Under the pieces are notes generated by a model that was given only the letters and a program-made list of their open reading frames with translations, did no database searches and was not told where the DNA came from. This document shows positions 8,262 to 16,135 of a stretch of 64,000 bases of DNA, one piece after another. How positions within the stretch are numbered: position 1 is the stretch's first letter; every line of letters begins with the position of its first letter. This DNA comes from RGIG4576 sp964536025 (GTDB lineage: Bacteria > Bacteroidota > Bacteroidia > Bacteroidales > Muribaculaceae), in NCBI GenBank assembly GCA_964536025.1, contig CAZHXA010000005.1, positions 1 to 64,000 on the forward strand. The letters are read 5' to 3'. The position numbers and the translations under genes were made by a program.

Positions 8262-8756
8262 TTATCTATCACCTAATTCTACCACTTCACAATCCTTAAT
8301 TGTACCTTCATCCAACGTAATAACAACAAGAGTTCGTACAACTTGCCATCCTTGTTTACCGGCTGCTCCGGGATTTATATGTAATAAATCCAATAACCTA
8401 TCGGGAATAATTTTAAGGATGTGAGAATGACCGCTAATCATCAATTTAGGACGTTCTTGCATAAGTATGTTTTTAACTCCCGGTGCATATTTACCCGGAT
8501 AACCTCCAATGTGAGTCATCCATACTTTAATACCTTCTATGGTGAAACATTCCACAGCTTTAAATCTTCTACGCATAACGCCACCATCACAATTACCATA
8601 TACAGCACGCACCGAGGCTATACTTTCCAAACGATTTATCACACTTTCATCTCCAATATCACCGGCATGCCATATTTCATCGCATCCATCAAAATATTGT
8701 ACATATTTATCGTCCCAAAAAGAATGTGTATCCGATAATATTCCTATTTTTTTCAT
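8262..8756 (-). CDS. YfcE/MJ0936-type metallophosphodiesterase
   Basis: 164 aa, the usual length of the small YfcE/MJ0936 calcineurin-like phosphodiesterases. Metal-binding motifs are complete: LSDTH near residue 7-11, HAGDIGD (about 31-37), YGNCD (about 54-58), THIGG and SGHSH (about 108-112), then the HINPGAAG ending. It should hydrolyse phosphodiesters with two bound metal ions in the cytoplasm; the natural substrate is unknown. It sits 18 nt downstream of porE in the same unit. Confidence 0.9.
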   Translation of the reverse strand: MKKIGILSDTHSFWDDKYVQYFDGCDEIWHAGDIGDESVINRLESIASVRAVYGNCDGGVMRRRFKAVECFTIEGIKVWMTHIGGYPGKYAPGVKNILMQERPKLMISGHSHILKIIPDRLLDLLHINPGAAGKQGWQVVRTLVVITLDEGTIKDCEVVELGDR

Positions 8757-8774
8757 ATAGGCTATTTAAAATTA

Positions 8775-10748
8775 TCAATAAATATGATTTATGCTGATGA
8801 CTTGGAACTCCGTTCTACGATTTATTTGGTCGGCAACATCTTGGTTTTCTTCACTTAATTCAGTGATGAAAGATTCATTCAATATATCGCCTTCCTTAAA
8901 CTGAGGATACAATCGAGCAATACGTTTTGTTACAGTTTTAGGGCGTGTTTTGCCATACCCCTTATGCTTTAATCTACTTTCGGGAATCCCTTGCGTGACC
9001 AGATAATCAACGACCGATTTGGCACGTCTATCACTCAGCTTATTATTATATTTATCACTTCCATGTCGGTCGGTATGCGAAGACATTTCGATTGCTACAT
9101 GAGGATTATCTTTTAATAATTGAGCTATTTCATCAAGTGCTTGTTTTGATTCATCACGAAGCACTGCTTTATCAAAATCATAAAATATATTTTCAACCAC
9201 TTGAGGCTTTTCTATCGACGCAAGAATAAAATCAACTGTGTACTCCGCATCTTCTTCTATGGTATCGCTTTCAAACTCTTGTTTCCCATTAAGATAATTT
9301 TCAGCCCCTGCAAGCATAGCATACTTTACACCTCGTTGCAACTTAAAGCGGAAAGTTCCATCAGGTTTACCCATAGCTTTTTGATTAGAGCCATCGTTTC
9401 CCACAATACGAATGATTGCATTAGGTACAGGCTCCTCATCTTTATCAAGAACCGAACCCGAAATCCAAATTTGCAAATCAGGTAATACAAAGCTGTAAAT
9501 ATGGTCATATCCGTTGGCATCGTTACGATTAGAGCTAAAAAATCCACTCTCTCCTTTACCAAAGGTTATTCCGAAATCGTCTCCTGAGGAATTCATAGGT
9601 ATTCCCATATTAGTAATATTCCATGCTCCCGAAGGTGTTACTTGTGCTTTGAAAATATCCAAACCTCCAAGACCTGCATGTCCGTTGCTTGAAAAATACA
9701 TTGTACTGTCATTTCTCCAATATGGAAAACGTTCATCTCCCGGAGTATTAATTATATCACCAAGATTTTCAAGTGTCCCTACACGTTCTTTCAGATTTAT
9801 ACGCCAAATATCTTTCCCACCATAACCTCCGGGCATATCGCTCACAAAATATAACCAATTACCATCGGAGCTTACAGCAGGGTCGCCAAATGCCGAAATA
9901 GTATCGCCTGTAATTTCAAGTTTCTGAGGACTGCTCCATTGTGCTTCAGTGCGTTGAGATGTATATATTTCAACCGATGTATTTGCATTCAGATCTCTTC
10001 TCGCTTTAGCCAAATACATGGTATTACCATCGGGAGTAAAAGACGTAATACCTTCATCAAATTCGCTATTCAATTCACCTTCCACAAGTTCAGGTCTCTG
10101 CCAAGCTCCTTTTTCGTCCTTTTTAGCTACAAAAATGTCACTTTTTTTTGTGCCGGTTATTTCACTTTTTTTTGTGCCGGTTGCCTTTTCGGTTGATGAT
10201 GTTAAATATAATTGGTCAAAATCACCTCCGGGCAAAAACATTGGAGCAAAATCAGCTCGTTTGGAGTTGAATAACTTTGCATTTTTTACAATATATCGAG
10301 TTGGCTCGTTTTTCAATTTCAAAGCCAAATTACAGCCTCGCTTACCATCCTCAGCCTCAGATGATTGTGGATTGAAGCCAAGATAAATATCATAATTTCT
10401 CAATGCAACCGCATACTTCCCCTCTTTATGTTGTGATTGTGCCAAGTACAGGAATACTATACTATCAGGATATTGATAACGCACAGCATTTTGATAAGAC
10501 GCCGATGCACGAGCCGACTTATTCATTTTGCGATAACATTCTCCCATTTTAAATGCTATCAAACCTCGTGTGGAACGGTCTTCGACTTTTTTCATCTTAT
10601 TATAAACCTTGCGATAAGTACTTGCAGCATCAAAGTACTCACCACGTTCCATTTGCTCATCGGCGACGCTCAATTTAGCCCCGCCACATCCTGAAAAGAT
10701 GATGCAAGCCGTAATTATTGCGAATATTATGTAAATATGCTTTTTCAT
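8775..10748 (-). CDS. porE: PorE-like lipoprotein: TPR, PD40 propeller, CRD and OmpA domains
   Basis: 657 aa. A lipoprotein signal ends FSGCG, then TPR-like helices (about 25-135), a PD40/WD40-like beta-propeller (about 150-425, with repeats such as AVSSDGNWLYFVSD and STMYFSSNGHAGLGG), a carboxypeptidase-regulatory-like domain (about 430-510) and a C-terminal OmpA domain (about 535-645, with FDFDKAVL-like YDFDKAVL, TDRHGSDKYN, LSDRRAKSV). This domain order is that of P. gingivalis PorE, a T9SS component that links the machinery to peptidoglycan. Similar proteins with other roles exist, so orthology is likely but not certain. It carries a 24-bp tandem duplication encoding TGTKKSEI/TGTKKSDI. 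Confidence 0.75.
   Translation of the reverse strand: MKKHIYIIFAIITACIIFSGCGGAKLSVADEQMERGEYFDAASTYRKVYNKMKKVEDRSTRGLIAFKMGECYRKMNKSARASASYQNAVRYQYPDSIVFLYLAQSQHKEGKYAVALRNYDIYLGFNPQSSEAEDGKRGCNLALKLKNEPTRYIVKNAKLFNSKRADFAPMFLPGGDFDQLYLTSSTEKATGTKKSEITGTKKSDIFVAKKDEKGAWQRPELVEGELNSEFDEGITSFTPDGNTMYLAKARRDLNANTSVEIYTSQRTEAQWSSPQKLEITGDTISAFGDPAVSSDGNWLYFVSDMPGGYGGKDIWRINLKERVGTLENLGDIINTPGDERFPYWRNDSTMYFSSNGHAGLGGLDIFKAQVTPSGAWNITNMGIPMNSSGDDFGITFGKGESGFFSSNRNDANGYDHIYSFVLPDLQIWISGSVLDKDEEPVPNAIIRIVGNDGSNQKAMGKPDGTFRFKLQRGVKYAMLAGAENYLNGKQEFESDTIEEDAEYTVDFILASIEKPQVVENIFYDFDKAVLRDESKQALDEIAQLLKDNPHVAIEMSSHTDRHGSDKYNNKLSDRRAKSVVDYLVTQGIPESRLKHKGYGKTRPKTVTKRIARLYPQFKEGDILNESFITELSEENQDVADQINRRTEFQVISINHIY
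10138..10185 (-). repeat. 24-bp tandem duplication with A8 tracts inside porE
   Basis: Two adjacent 24-bp units that differ only in the last bases. Each holds a run of eight T on the plus strand (A8 in the coding strand). They encode TGTKKSEI then TGTKKSDI. The unit is a multiple of three, so the frame is kept, but each A8 run is a potential slippage site. Confidence 0.9.
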
Positions 10749-10788
10749 CGTAATATATCAACGTGAAACAGCCCTGTTTTATTATATG

Positions 10789-12000
10789 TTATCTAAGTAA
10801 TAAGGAACTATCTCCGTAACTTAAAAAACGATAATCATGAGTAAGTGCATAATCGTAAATTCCTTTCCAATTTCCATCTACAAAAGCCGACACCAACAAC
10901 AATAATGTGGATTGTGGCTGATGAAAATTAGTAATCATACCCCTTATGACACGAAATTTAAACGATGGAGCAATCATAATCTGCGTACTGCCTATATATC
11001 TGTCAAGTCCATGTCGGTCCAAATGAGCTATTATAGCTTGCAATGCATCTTTTATGCTTATAGAGTATTCTTTCTCGTATGGAGCCCATTGTTTTACACG
11101 CAATTCATCCTCATCGGCATCGGGATTATCCAATAATGTTATTCCTATATAATAAAGACTTTCAAGAGTGCGAACCGATGTTGTACCCACAGCAATAACA
11201 TTTCCTTCGGTTTTTATAAGGTCATTAAGAAGACTACGTTCCACTGAAATAAATTCGGTGTGCATTGCATGTTCACCAATACTTTCTGATTTTACCGGTT
11301 GAAATGTTCCAGCTCCTACATGCAAAGTGAGTTCACGACGAATTACGCCACGCTTATCACATTCTGCCAAAACCTCATCGGTAAAGTGTAGCCCCGCAGT
11401 AGGAGCTGCTACACTTCCTTCAATATGTGAATAAACTGTTTGATAATCTTTTGCATCCGATTCTTCTGTATTTCTATTCAAATATGGAGGTATAGGAATC
11501 TCCCCTATTGCATCAAGTAATGAAGCAAAAGTTACATTTTTATCCCAATTAAAGATTATTTCAAATGCATTACCTCGCTGTTCTCCTCTTAAAGCCGACA
11601 ACGTAACAATATTACCTTTTACATTCACCTCTTGAGTCAACGCCCCTGCTTTCCAACGCTTTGAATTGCCCACAAAACACAGCCAACGACATTCCGATTC
11701 GGTTTGAAACACTTGTGCATAATCACGGGGTAAAACAGGCTCCAAGCAGAATATTTCAATGGTTGCACCACCATTAGGCTTTTGAAAACGAAGCCGGGCA
11801 TTTATTACACGCGTATTATTATACACGAGCATAGAGTTTTGAGGCAACAACTCCGGAACATCATAAAAATGCAAATCTTTAATGTCTCCATTTTGATAAA
11901 AAAGCAATTTACATTTTTCACGCTCCGAAAGAGGGTGCTTTGCTATGCGTTCGTCAGGAAGCTGATAATTGAAATCTTTAATTTGAATATCTTTAATCAT
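10789..12000 (-). CDS. queA: S-adenosylmethionine:tRNA ribosyltransferase-isomerase
   Basis: 403 aa. Makes epoxyqueuosine at tRNA position 34 by moving the ribosyl part of SAM. The N-terminus FNYQLPDERIAKHPLSEREKCKLL and the motifs LVYNNTRVINARL, SVAAPTAGLHFT, HVGAGTFQPVK, TTSVRTLESL and the late ITNFHQPQSTLLLLVSAF are characteristic of QueA. Substrate tRNAs would include tRNA-Asn (GTT), an array of which opens this window. It begins a five-gene minus-strand unit with porE; a terminator separates it from the aminotransferase gene upstream. Confidence 0.95.
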   Translation of the reverse strand: MIKDIQIKDFNYQLPDERIAKHPLSEREKCKLLFYQNGDIKDLHFYDVPELLPQNSMLVYNNTRVINARLRFQKPNGGATIEIFCLEPVLPRDYAQVFQTESECRWLCFVGNSKRWKAGALTQEVNVKGNIVTLSALRGEQRGNAFEIIFNWDKNVTFASLLDAIGEIPIPPYLNRNTEESDAKDYQTVYSHIEGSVAAPTAGLHFTDEVLAECDKRGVIRRELTLHVGAGTFQPVKSESIGEHAMHTEFISVERSLLNDLIKTEGNVIAVGTTSVRTLESLYYIGITLLDNPDADEDELRVKQWAPYEKEYSISIKDALQAIIAHLDRHGLDRYIGSTQIMIAPSFKFRVIRGMITNFHQPQSTLLLLVSAFVDGNWKGIYDYALTHDYRFLSYGDSSLLLR

Positions 12001-12016
12001 ATAGGACTTCTATGGT

Positions 12017-12049
12017 AAAAAAGGTCTCTAAAGAAAAGAGACCTTTTTG
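12017..12049 (-). terminator. Terminator downstream of the PatB-type aminotransferase gene
   Basis: Stem AGGTCTCT/AGAGACCT extended by A5/T5 flanks, loop AAAGAAA. It lies 3 nt past the stop of the minus-strand gene ending at 12052 and just upstream of queA, so it should separate the two. Confidence 0.85.
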
Positions 12050-12051
12050 TT

Positions 12052-13236
12052 CTATTTCTTAATTGATATGATAGCTTCTTTCAATTGGTCAAGTGCATTT
12101 ATAAGCATATCTCGAGAATTGGCAACATTAAGACGCATGTGCCCTTCTCCTCCCTTACCAAACATTTCACCATCATTTAATGCAAGATGAGCCTGATTCA
12201 CAAACAAATCTATAAGTTCATCGTGAGTCAATCCCAACCCTCTGCAATCGAGCCATATCAAGAATGATGCTTGAGGGCGAACCGGATGTACCTCAGGAAG
12301 ATTCTTTTTACAATATTCTTCTACGGCTATAATATTATCTTCGATATATGGGATAAGTTCCTTAAACCATTCTTCTCCATGTGTATAAGCTGCTTCGGTT
12401 GCTATTGTTGCAAACCATGTAGGCACGCTGAATTCATTGACTTGCAACCATTCAAAAAACGGTTTTCGTAGCTCTGGATTCTTTACAACGCACCAAGAAC
12501 TTGTAACACCCGGAATATTGAACGTTTTTGATGGAGCACCAAAACACACACTTACCAAAGCGGCATCTTCACTTACCGAAGCAAAAGGAGTGTGTTTATG
12601 TCCGAACAAGCCCAAATCACCATGAATTTCATCACTTATTACAATTACATTATATTTACGAGCAAGGCGGGCAACTTCTTTCAAAGTTTCTTTATCCCAA
12701 CATATTCCTATCGGGTTGTGAGGATTGCACAACACCATCATTTTAGGATTTTCGGTAGCAAAAATATGTTCAAGTTCTACGAGATTCATAATATATGAAT
12801 CTTCCTTTCTTATTAAATCATTACTTACAACGCGACGATGATTACCTACTGCCACATTTTTAAACGGATTATATACAGGTTGCTGTATCACTACCGTATC
12901 GCCTTTTTGTGTAAAAAAGTTCAAGGCATAAGCATAGCCTCTAACCACTCCATTAACATAAGTCATTTCTTCACGAGCTACATCCCAATTATGATGACGC
13001 TTTATCCAATTGATTATAGACTCCCAATAGCTGTCGGGAGCTTGAGAATATCCATAAATGTGATGAGATGCTCTTTTTTCTAAAGCTTCGCTAATTGCAG
13101 GACACACTTCAAAATCCATATCGGCAATCCAAAGAGGGCAAAGGTCGTCACGACCAAAAACCTTTGTCATGCAATCTGTCATTATAGAACCGGTTCCATG
13201 TCGGTCTATGATTTTGTTAAAATTATATTTTTCCAT
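12052..13236 (-). CDS. patB: PatB/MalY family PLP-dependent aminotransferase (cystathionine beta-lyase type)
   Basis: 394 aa from the ATG at 13234-13236. Fold-type I PLP enzyme: DRHGTGSIMTD..GRDDLCPLWIADMDFE start typical of the MalY/PatB group, VNGVVRGYAYALNFF, NPHNPIGICW, VISDEIHGDL (Asp that pairs with the PLP ring N) and FGAPSKTFNIPG with the Schiff-base Lys. Members release pyruvate, ammonia and homocysteine from cystathionine; some act as transaminases. A longer reading from 13263 is rejected because the -7 box (13261-13268) overlaps it. Single-gene unit, divergent from the ATPase gene. Confidence 0.88.
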   Translation of the reverse strand: MEKYNFNKIIDRHGTGSIMTDCMTKVFGRDDLCPLWIADMDFEVCPAISEALEKRASHHIYGYSQAPDSYWESIINWIKRHHNWDVAREEMTYVNGVVRGYAYALNFFTQKGDTVVIQQPVYNPFKNVAVGNHRRVVSNDLIRKEDSYIMNLVELEHIFATENPKMMVLCNPHNPIGICWDKETLKEVARLARKYNVIVISDEIHGDLGLFGHKHTPFASVSEDAALVSVCFGAPSKTFNIPGVTSSWCVVKNPELRKPFFEWLQVNEFSVPTWFATIATEAAYTHGEEWFKELIPYIEDNIIAVEEYCKKNLPEVHPVRPQASFLIWLDCRGLGLTHDELIDLFVNQAHLALNDGEMFGKGGEGHMRLNVANSRDMLINALDQLKEAIISIKK

Positions 13237-13260
13237 TTCTGTAAGTTGTAGAAGATTGTG

Positions 13261-13268
13261 CAAATGTA
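13261..13268 (-). promoter_or_regulatory. -7 box (TACATTTG) of the PatB-type gene
   Basis: Read on the minus strand it matches TAnnTTTG and gives a leader of about 20 nt to the ATG at 13236. It also rules out the upstream in-frame start. Confidence 0.6.
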
Positions 13269-13353
13269 GCTATTTTTTGTGAAAGGAGTGTTTTTTTACG
13301 AGGTTTATGTGTTGTATAAAGAAAAATGCCTAAATTTACGATAACTAAATCTT

Positions 13354-14928
13354 ATGTTGGATATGGATATACTATTACCTGATAGAATCGATGGGAAACC
13401 TGCCCGGCAACTCGATAATGTGAAACAAATCACTCTAATAGGAGCCAACGGTTCCGGTAAAACACGTTTTGCTCAATGGCTTGTTGATAAATATAAGGAA
13501 AAAGCTTATCGAATATCTGCTTTAAAAGCTCTGTTCCCATCAACCGAAAAGAATGAATTACCCGGTTCCATCGATGTGCTTTTTGACGAAGCCGTTTCTT
13601 CTTCTCCATACTACAAAAATGACTGCCCTACCGAGTTTCAGCGGCTCATCTTCTTGCTTTTGCATGATGAATTTCTTGACATGTTGAAATACAAAGCTCA
13701 AATGCGATTAGGAAATGGTTCTGAAACCATGCCCGAAACAAAATTTGACAAAGTTGCTCGAATGTGGCAAGAAGTGTTCCCTAAAAACAAAATACTAAGA
13801 GAAGGCGGGAAATTACTCTTTTCAAATGAAAAAACGGAAGAACACTTTTCTGAAATAAAATTATCCGATGGAGAAAAGGCAGTACTATATTACATAGGAA
13901 TAGTATTATATGCCAAAAACGACGCCATAATATTTGTAGATGACCCGGAAATATATATTCACCACTCAATCATGCAAGCGTTATGGAATGTCATTGAGGA
14001 AATGCGTCCTGACTGTACTTTCATTTATAATACTCACGACATCGATTTTGTTTCTTCAAGAACAGAAAACGCTTGCGTATGGGTTAAAAATTATGACTTG
14101 GTACACAATGCCTGGGATTATGAAATAGTAAATACTGGAGATTCTTTATCCGATGAATTATACTACGATTTATTAGGTAGTCGCAAACCGGTTTTATTTG
14201 TTGAAGGAGATGCCTCTCATAGCATCGATTCAAAATTATATTCTCTTATTTTTACCGAATATACAGTAAAACCACTTGGCAGCTGTAATAAAGTTATAGA
14301 ATCTACACGAGCATTTAACGATTTAAAAAATTTCCACCATCTTGATAGTCATGGTATCGTAGATAGAGACCGCAGAAGCGACAAAGAAGTGGAATATCTT
14401 CGAGATAAGAAAATTTTAGTCCCAAATGTAGCTGAAATTGAGAATATTCTCATGCTTGAAGGAGTAATAAAAGCCGTGGCACGATATCGCAAAAAAGATG
14501 AAGCTTATGTATTCCTTAAAGTTCGTAGTGCTGTGATGAAAATGTTTAAATCAGAATTAAAAAAACAGGCATTAGAACACGTAAGACATCGCATGAAACG
14601 AATGGCAAGCGTATGCATTGACAGACGTTTCAAAGACATAGGTTCTTTGGAAAACCATATAAACGATTTATTGAACGAGTTAAACCCTCGTGCCGTTTAC
14701 GATGATTTATGCCGAGATTTCAATCATCTCGTTTCGGCAAACGATTATGATGCTGTTTTAAAAGTTTTCAATGAGAAATCAATGATTGTAAACAGTAATG
14801 TAGCAGCTTTATGTGGTTTAAGCAACAAAGATGCATATATACGTTCGATATTACACATTTTAAAAGGCGACAGTGCAGCAGCACGAAGTATACGCAAAGC
14901 AGTAAAACATTGTTTCGGAATAAATTAA
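13354..14928 (+). CDS. ABC-type ATPase fused to DUF4435 (TOPRIM-like) domain; OLD/PARIS-like
   Basis: 524 aa. The N-terminal half is an ABC/SMC-like ATPase: Walker A GANGSGKT (30-37), signature LSDGE (170-174), Walker B AIIFVDDPE (191-199) and switch His in YNTHD (225-229). The second half has the DUF4435 pattern: VLFVEGD (280-286), HGIVDRDRR (333-341) and AEIENIL (360-366), acidic motifs that resemble a TOPRIM nuclease centre. ATPase plus TOPRIM is the OLD-family plan. The PARIS anti-phage system uses a separate ATPase (AriA) and DUF4435 effector (AriB), and fused forms are known. Whether this gene defends against phage is unknown: it lies between metabolic genes with no other defence gene nearby. 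Ends 25 nt before anmK. Confidence 0.8.
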   Translation: MLDMDILLPDRIDGKPARQLDNVKQITLIGANGSGKTRFAQWLVDKYKEKAYRISALKALFPSTEKNELPGSIDVLFDEAVSSSPYYKNDCPTEFQRLIFLLLHDEFLDMLKYKAQMRLGNGSETMPETKFDKVARMWQEVFPKNKILREGGKLLFSNEKTEEHFSEIKLSDGEKAVLYYIGIVLYAKNDAIIFVDDPEIYIHHSIMQALWNVIEEMRPDCTFIYNTHDIDFVSSRTENACVWVKNYDLVHNAWDYEIVNTGDSLSDELYYDLLGSRKPVLFVEGDASHSIDSKLYSLIFTEYTVKPLGSCNKVIESTRAFNDLKNFHHLDSHGIVDRDRRSDKEVEYLRDKKILVPNVAEIENILMLEGVIKAVARYRKKDEAYVFLKVRSAVMKMFKSELKKQALEHVRHRMKRMASVCIDRRFKDIGSLENHINDLLNELNPRAVYDDLCRDFNHLVSANDYDAVLKVFNEKSMIVNSNVAALCGLSNKDAYIRSILHILKGDSAAARSIRKAVKHCFGIN

Positions 14929-14953
14929 TAGACTTGAAATAGATTACTTGTTT

Positions 14954-16030
14954 ATGAACAATTTTGAAATAAAATCCATCGGATTGATGTCGGGAACTTC
15001 TCTCGATGGACTTGACGTGTGCCATTGTACATTTAAAAAAACTGCAGGTAAATGGTCTTTTACATTAGATTATGCAAAAGGATACAGCTATCCTGAAGAT
15101 TATAAATATAAATTGGGAATAGGTGCTCAAAATATGAGTGCGTATGAATTTGCCTCATTTCATAGCGAATATGGTTTTTTCTTGGGTGAACGTGTAAAAG
15201 AATTCATGACACAATTCAGAGTGAAACCCGATATTATTTCTTCACACGGACATACTATTTTTCATGAGCCTAACAAAAAAATCATGTATCAAATAGGCGA
15301 CGGTGCAGCTATTGCAGCTGTAACACAAATACCTGTAGTAAGTGATTTTCGCCGACTTGACATAATGCTTGGAGGTCAAGGAGCTCCACTCGTACCCATT
15401 GGAGACCGTTTCCTTTTCGGAGAATATGATTTCTGTCTAAACATAGGTGGCTTTTCCAATATTTCATTTCAACACGGTGAAAAACGCGTTGCATTTGACA
15501 TAAGTCCTGTAAATTATGTAATTAACCACTATTGTAGAAAAATAGGTCTTGATTTTGATTGCGATGGAAATATTGCACGCAAAGGAAACGTTGACACAAA
15601 ACTTCTTAACAACCTGAATGATTTGGATTTTTATAAACAAAGCGGGCCTAAATCTCTCGGTCGAGAATGGGTGGAAAAAACAATCTATCCCCTACTTGAT
15701 AATTGTGGTTTATCAATGGAAGACATGTTGCGAACATTCTATGAGCATGCAGCATCACAAATAGCAAGCACTGTACTATCTAACTGTCACAAGTACCAAC
15801 CTACATTGCTTATAACCGGAGGAGGTGCATTCAATAAATTCTTGATTGAAAGGATTCAGGAATTAAGTAAAGCCAAGATTATAATACCCGATAAAAAAAT
15901 CATAGAATATAAAGAAGCTATAATTTTTGCTTTACTTGGTGCTTTATATATGGCAAACGAACCCAGTTGTTTATCTTCGGTTACAGGAGCTTCTATTGAC
16001 AACATAGGAGGTATGCTATTCAAGATATAA
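14954..16030 (+). CDS. anmK: Anhydro-N-acetylmuramic acid kinase
   Basis: 358 aa. Phosphorylates and opens 1,6-anhydro-MurNAc during cell-wall recycling. Start motif IGLMSGTSLDGLDVCH is diagnostic; SHGHTIFHEP, GDGAAIAAVT, VSDFRRLDIMLGGQGAPLVP (ATPase/hexokinase-like phosphate loop and catalytic Asp) and the late LLITGGGAFN follow. I use the ATG at 14954; an in-frame TTG lies 6 nt upstream. It follows the ATPase gene closely on the same strand and may share its transcript. Confidence 0.95.
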   Translation: MNNFEIKSIGLMSGTSLDGLDVCHCTFKKTAGKWSFTLDYAKGYSYPEDYKYKLGIGAQNMSAYEFASFHSEYGFFLGERVKEFMTQFRVKPDIISSHGHTIFHEPNKKIMYQIGDGAAIAAVTQIPVVSDFRRLDIMLGGQGAPLVPIGDRFLFGEYDFCLNIGGFSNISFQHGEKRVAFDISPVNYVINHYCRKIGLDFDCDGNIARKGNVDTKLLNNLNDLDFYKQSGPKSLGREWVEKTIYPLLDNCGLSMEDMLRTFYEHAASQIASTVLSNCHKYQPTLLITGGGAFNKFLIERIQELSKAKIIIPDKKIIEYKEAIIFALLGALYMANEPSCLSSVTGASIDNIGGMLFKI

Positions 16031-16135
16031 CCATTCTTACACTGTAAAAAAATAGCATAAGGCTCTGAATGTAAATAAATACATAAAAAACTTATTACAC
16101 CGAGCCGAGTGTTACTACCATACGCTTAGTCTTTA

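Noticed and set aside
10138..10185. A8 tracts in porE as evidence of a broken gene
   Set aside because: The frame is open through both tracts to the OmpA domain, so the gene is intact here.
13237..13263. Longer N-terminus of the PatB-type enzyme starting at 13263
   Set aside because: The -7 box overlaps it, and the family begins near MEKYNFN.
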